Assembly: GCA_009845645.1 (NCBI GenBank)
Contig: VXZF01000139.1
Span: forward strand, 1 to 5,323
Reading direction: 5' to 3'
Origin: Gemmatimonadota bacterium
Lineage (GTDB): Bacteria > Latescibacterota > UBA2968 > UBA8231
Length of the DNA stretch: 5,323 nucleotides
Shown here: piece after piece, positions 4,338 through 5,323 of the stretch
Numbering within the stretch: position 1 is the stretch's first letter
How the letters are laid out: each line of letters opens with the position of its first letter
Position numbers and translations under genes: made by a program
The notes under the pieces: model-generated
Told to the model about the DNA's origin: nothing
Databases searched by the model: none
Seen by the model: the letters and a program-made list of their open reading frames with translations, nothing else

Positions 4338-5323
4338 ATGACATCTGCAAACATGCTGAGGGCCGTCCACTATCAGGACGTGGATCCCGGCACTCAGTGG
4401 ATCAAGGACGCCGCCGTCGCCATCGATTCCGACGGACCGCTCGATGCAGACCGCACCCTCACTCCGAACGTGGTCAAAATGGACGGCGGATACCGCATGT
4501 ACTATCACGGCCTCGGGCCGGAGCGTCCAAACGCGGCTTCAAAGGGGTACATCCTCAGTGCCTTCTCCACCGATGCCGAGCACTGGGAGAAGGAGCCGGG
4601 CGTCAGAATGGATGCGGGCGGAGAGGGCGCCGAGCACTACATCTGGAGCCCGGACGTCATTCCGCTAGCGGATGGCCGCTACCGCATGTATTACGAGGGG
4701 AAGACCGAGCAGGGGGACGGCCAAGTCAAGGCCACAATTGTCAGTGCTGTTTCCGCCGACGGTCTGGCCTGGGAACGAGAGCCAGGCCTGCGCCTAGCCG
4801 GCGCAAGCGTCTCCTATCTGGCACCTCGCTGTCTTCACCTCGACCCGGCCGCAAGAGAGGGCGGGCCCCGCTTTCGCCTCTACGCCAGTGCCTATCCCTA
4901 TCCGGATGTTTCGCGGCCAGGCGCTTTCAGCAACAGAAAGATCGTCAGCGCTGTGTCAGAAGATGGTCTAGTGTTCCAGTTAGAGCCTGGCATTCGCATA
5001 CCCCAAGACCGAGCGCTCGAAAGCTATGCCGTCTATGCCCCGGAGGTTTTGCGCCTAGGCGAGGGCGGCTTTCGGATGTACTACGCAGGCTGGACGTCGG
5101 CTCCGGAGGTCCCCCGTGGATCAAAGTATCACGGCAGAATCTTCAGCGCATTTTCCGCGGACGGTCTGCAGTGGGTCAAGGATCCGGGAATCTGCATTGA
5201 CAACGGTGGACCATGGGACGCAGCCAAGGCCTCCGAGCCGTGTGTGATTGACCTCGCCGACGGACGCTTCCGCATGTTCTACGAAGCCTGCGATCTCGAC
5301 GGACGCTGGCGCATTGCCAGCGC
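4338..5323 (+). CDS. Five-bladed-type beta-propeller protein, glycosidase-like (GH43/GH32-like fold), 3' end missing
   Basis: An open frame of 328 complete codons runs from ATG 4338 to the right edge with no stop. It is built of repeats. An x-P-x-V/C then (Y/F)RMYY-type strand recurs at residues 52-56 (YRMYY), 115-119 (YRMYY), 179-183 (FRLYA), 245-249 (FRMYY) and 311-315 (FRMFY). Each is followed by a SA(F/V)S-x-D-(G)-x-x-W strand at 74-83, 136-145, 204-213 and 270-279, then (E/D)PG. The period is 62-68 residues, as in five-bladed propellers of the GH43/32/62/68 type. No catalytic Asp/Glu triad can be assigned, so a glycosidase activity or only a binding role are both possible. There is no signal peptide, so a cytoplasmic location is likely. 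The start is uncertain: no Shine-Dalgarno sequence is seen before 4338 or before ATG 4353, and coupling to the gene 8 nt upstream is likely. The fifth blade is cut at the edge. Confidence 0.8.
   Translation, partial: MTSANMLRAVHYQDVDPGTQWIKDAAVAIDSDGPLDADRTLTPNVVKMDGGYRMYYHGLGPERPNAASKGYILSAFSTDAEHWEKEPGVRMDAGGEGAEHYIWSPDVIPLADGRYRMYYEGKTEQGDGQVKATIVSAVSADGLAWEREPGLRLAGASVSYLAPRCLHLDPAAREGGPRFRLYASAYPYPDVSRPGAFSNRKIVSAVSEDGLVFQLEPGIRIPQDRALESYAVYAPEVLRLGEGGFRMYYAGWTSAPEVPRGSKYHGRIFSAFSADGLQWVKDPGICIDNGGPWDAAKASEPCVIDLADGRFRMFYEACDLDGRWRIAS
4461..5288 (+). repeat. Tandem blade repeats in the propeller gene
   Basis: Five blade-opening segments begin near 4461, 4647, 4821, 5037 and 5232, each leading to an aromatic-RM-aromatic strand. 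At DNA level TACCGCATGTA is identical at 4491-4501 and 4680-4690, 63 codons apart; the other copies are diverged. The repeats reflect protein structure, not a mobile or slippage repeat. Confidence 0.7.

Noticed and set aside
4397..5200. Plus-strand open frame of 267 codons, rich in Arg, Ser and Gly
   Set aside because: It lies in a different frame from the propeller gene, has low-complexity composition and no motif; the propeller frame shows regular structural repeats.

Overview
The window reads as a moderately GC-rich, tightly packed bacterial segment. It holds two divergently transcribed gene groups around a 132-bp intergenic region (972-1103). The mix of a phytanoyl-CoA-dioxygenase-family protein, a VOC protein, a bicupin, a UlaG-like metallo-beta-lactamase-fold protein and a beta-propeller protein recalls genomes of uncultivated lineages such as Poribacteria, Latescibacterota or Entotheonella. 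That placement is a weak inference; no RNA gene or phylogenetic marker is present to test it.

Left arm, minus strand: a short-chain dehydrogenase/reductase (141-971) with a strong Shine-Dalgarno sequence is followed, after one intervening codon and in the same frame, by the first 45 codons of an HpcH/HpaI-type aldolase that runs off the left edge. The SDR keeps the Rossmann glycines, the catalytic Ser and the Tyr. The Lys of the YxxxK motif is Met, and the usual PG motif is absent.

Right arm, plus strand: six genes lie head to tail with 7-17 nt gaps and look like one operon. They are an unrecognised 133-residue protein, a PhyH-family Fe(II)/2-oxoglutarate oxygenase with complete ligands, a single-domain VOC metalloprotein, a bicupin built by internal duplication, a UlaG/UPF0173-like metal-dependent hydrolase, and a repeat-built beta-propeller protein that is open at the right edge. 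The propeller gene occupies 4338-5323 and is easily missed because its stop lies outside the window.

Taken together the families (aldolase for 2-keto acids, SDR, cupins, lactonase-like hydrolase, glycosidase-like propeller, oxygenase) suggest a small-molecule catabolic cluster, possibly for a sugar acid or a modified sugar. The substrate cannot be read from the sequence. No mobile element, CRISPR array, tRNA, rRNA or convincing terminator was seen.
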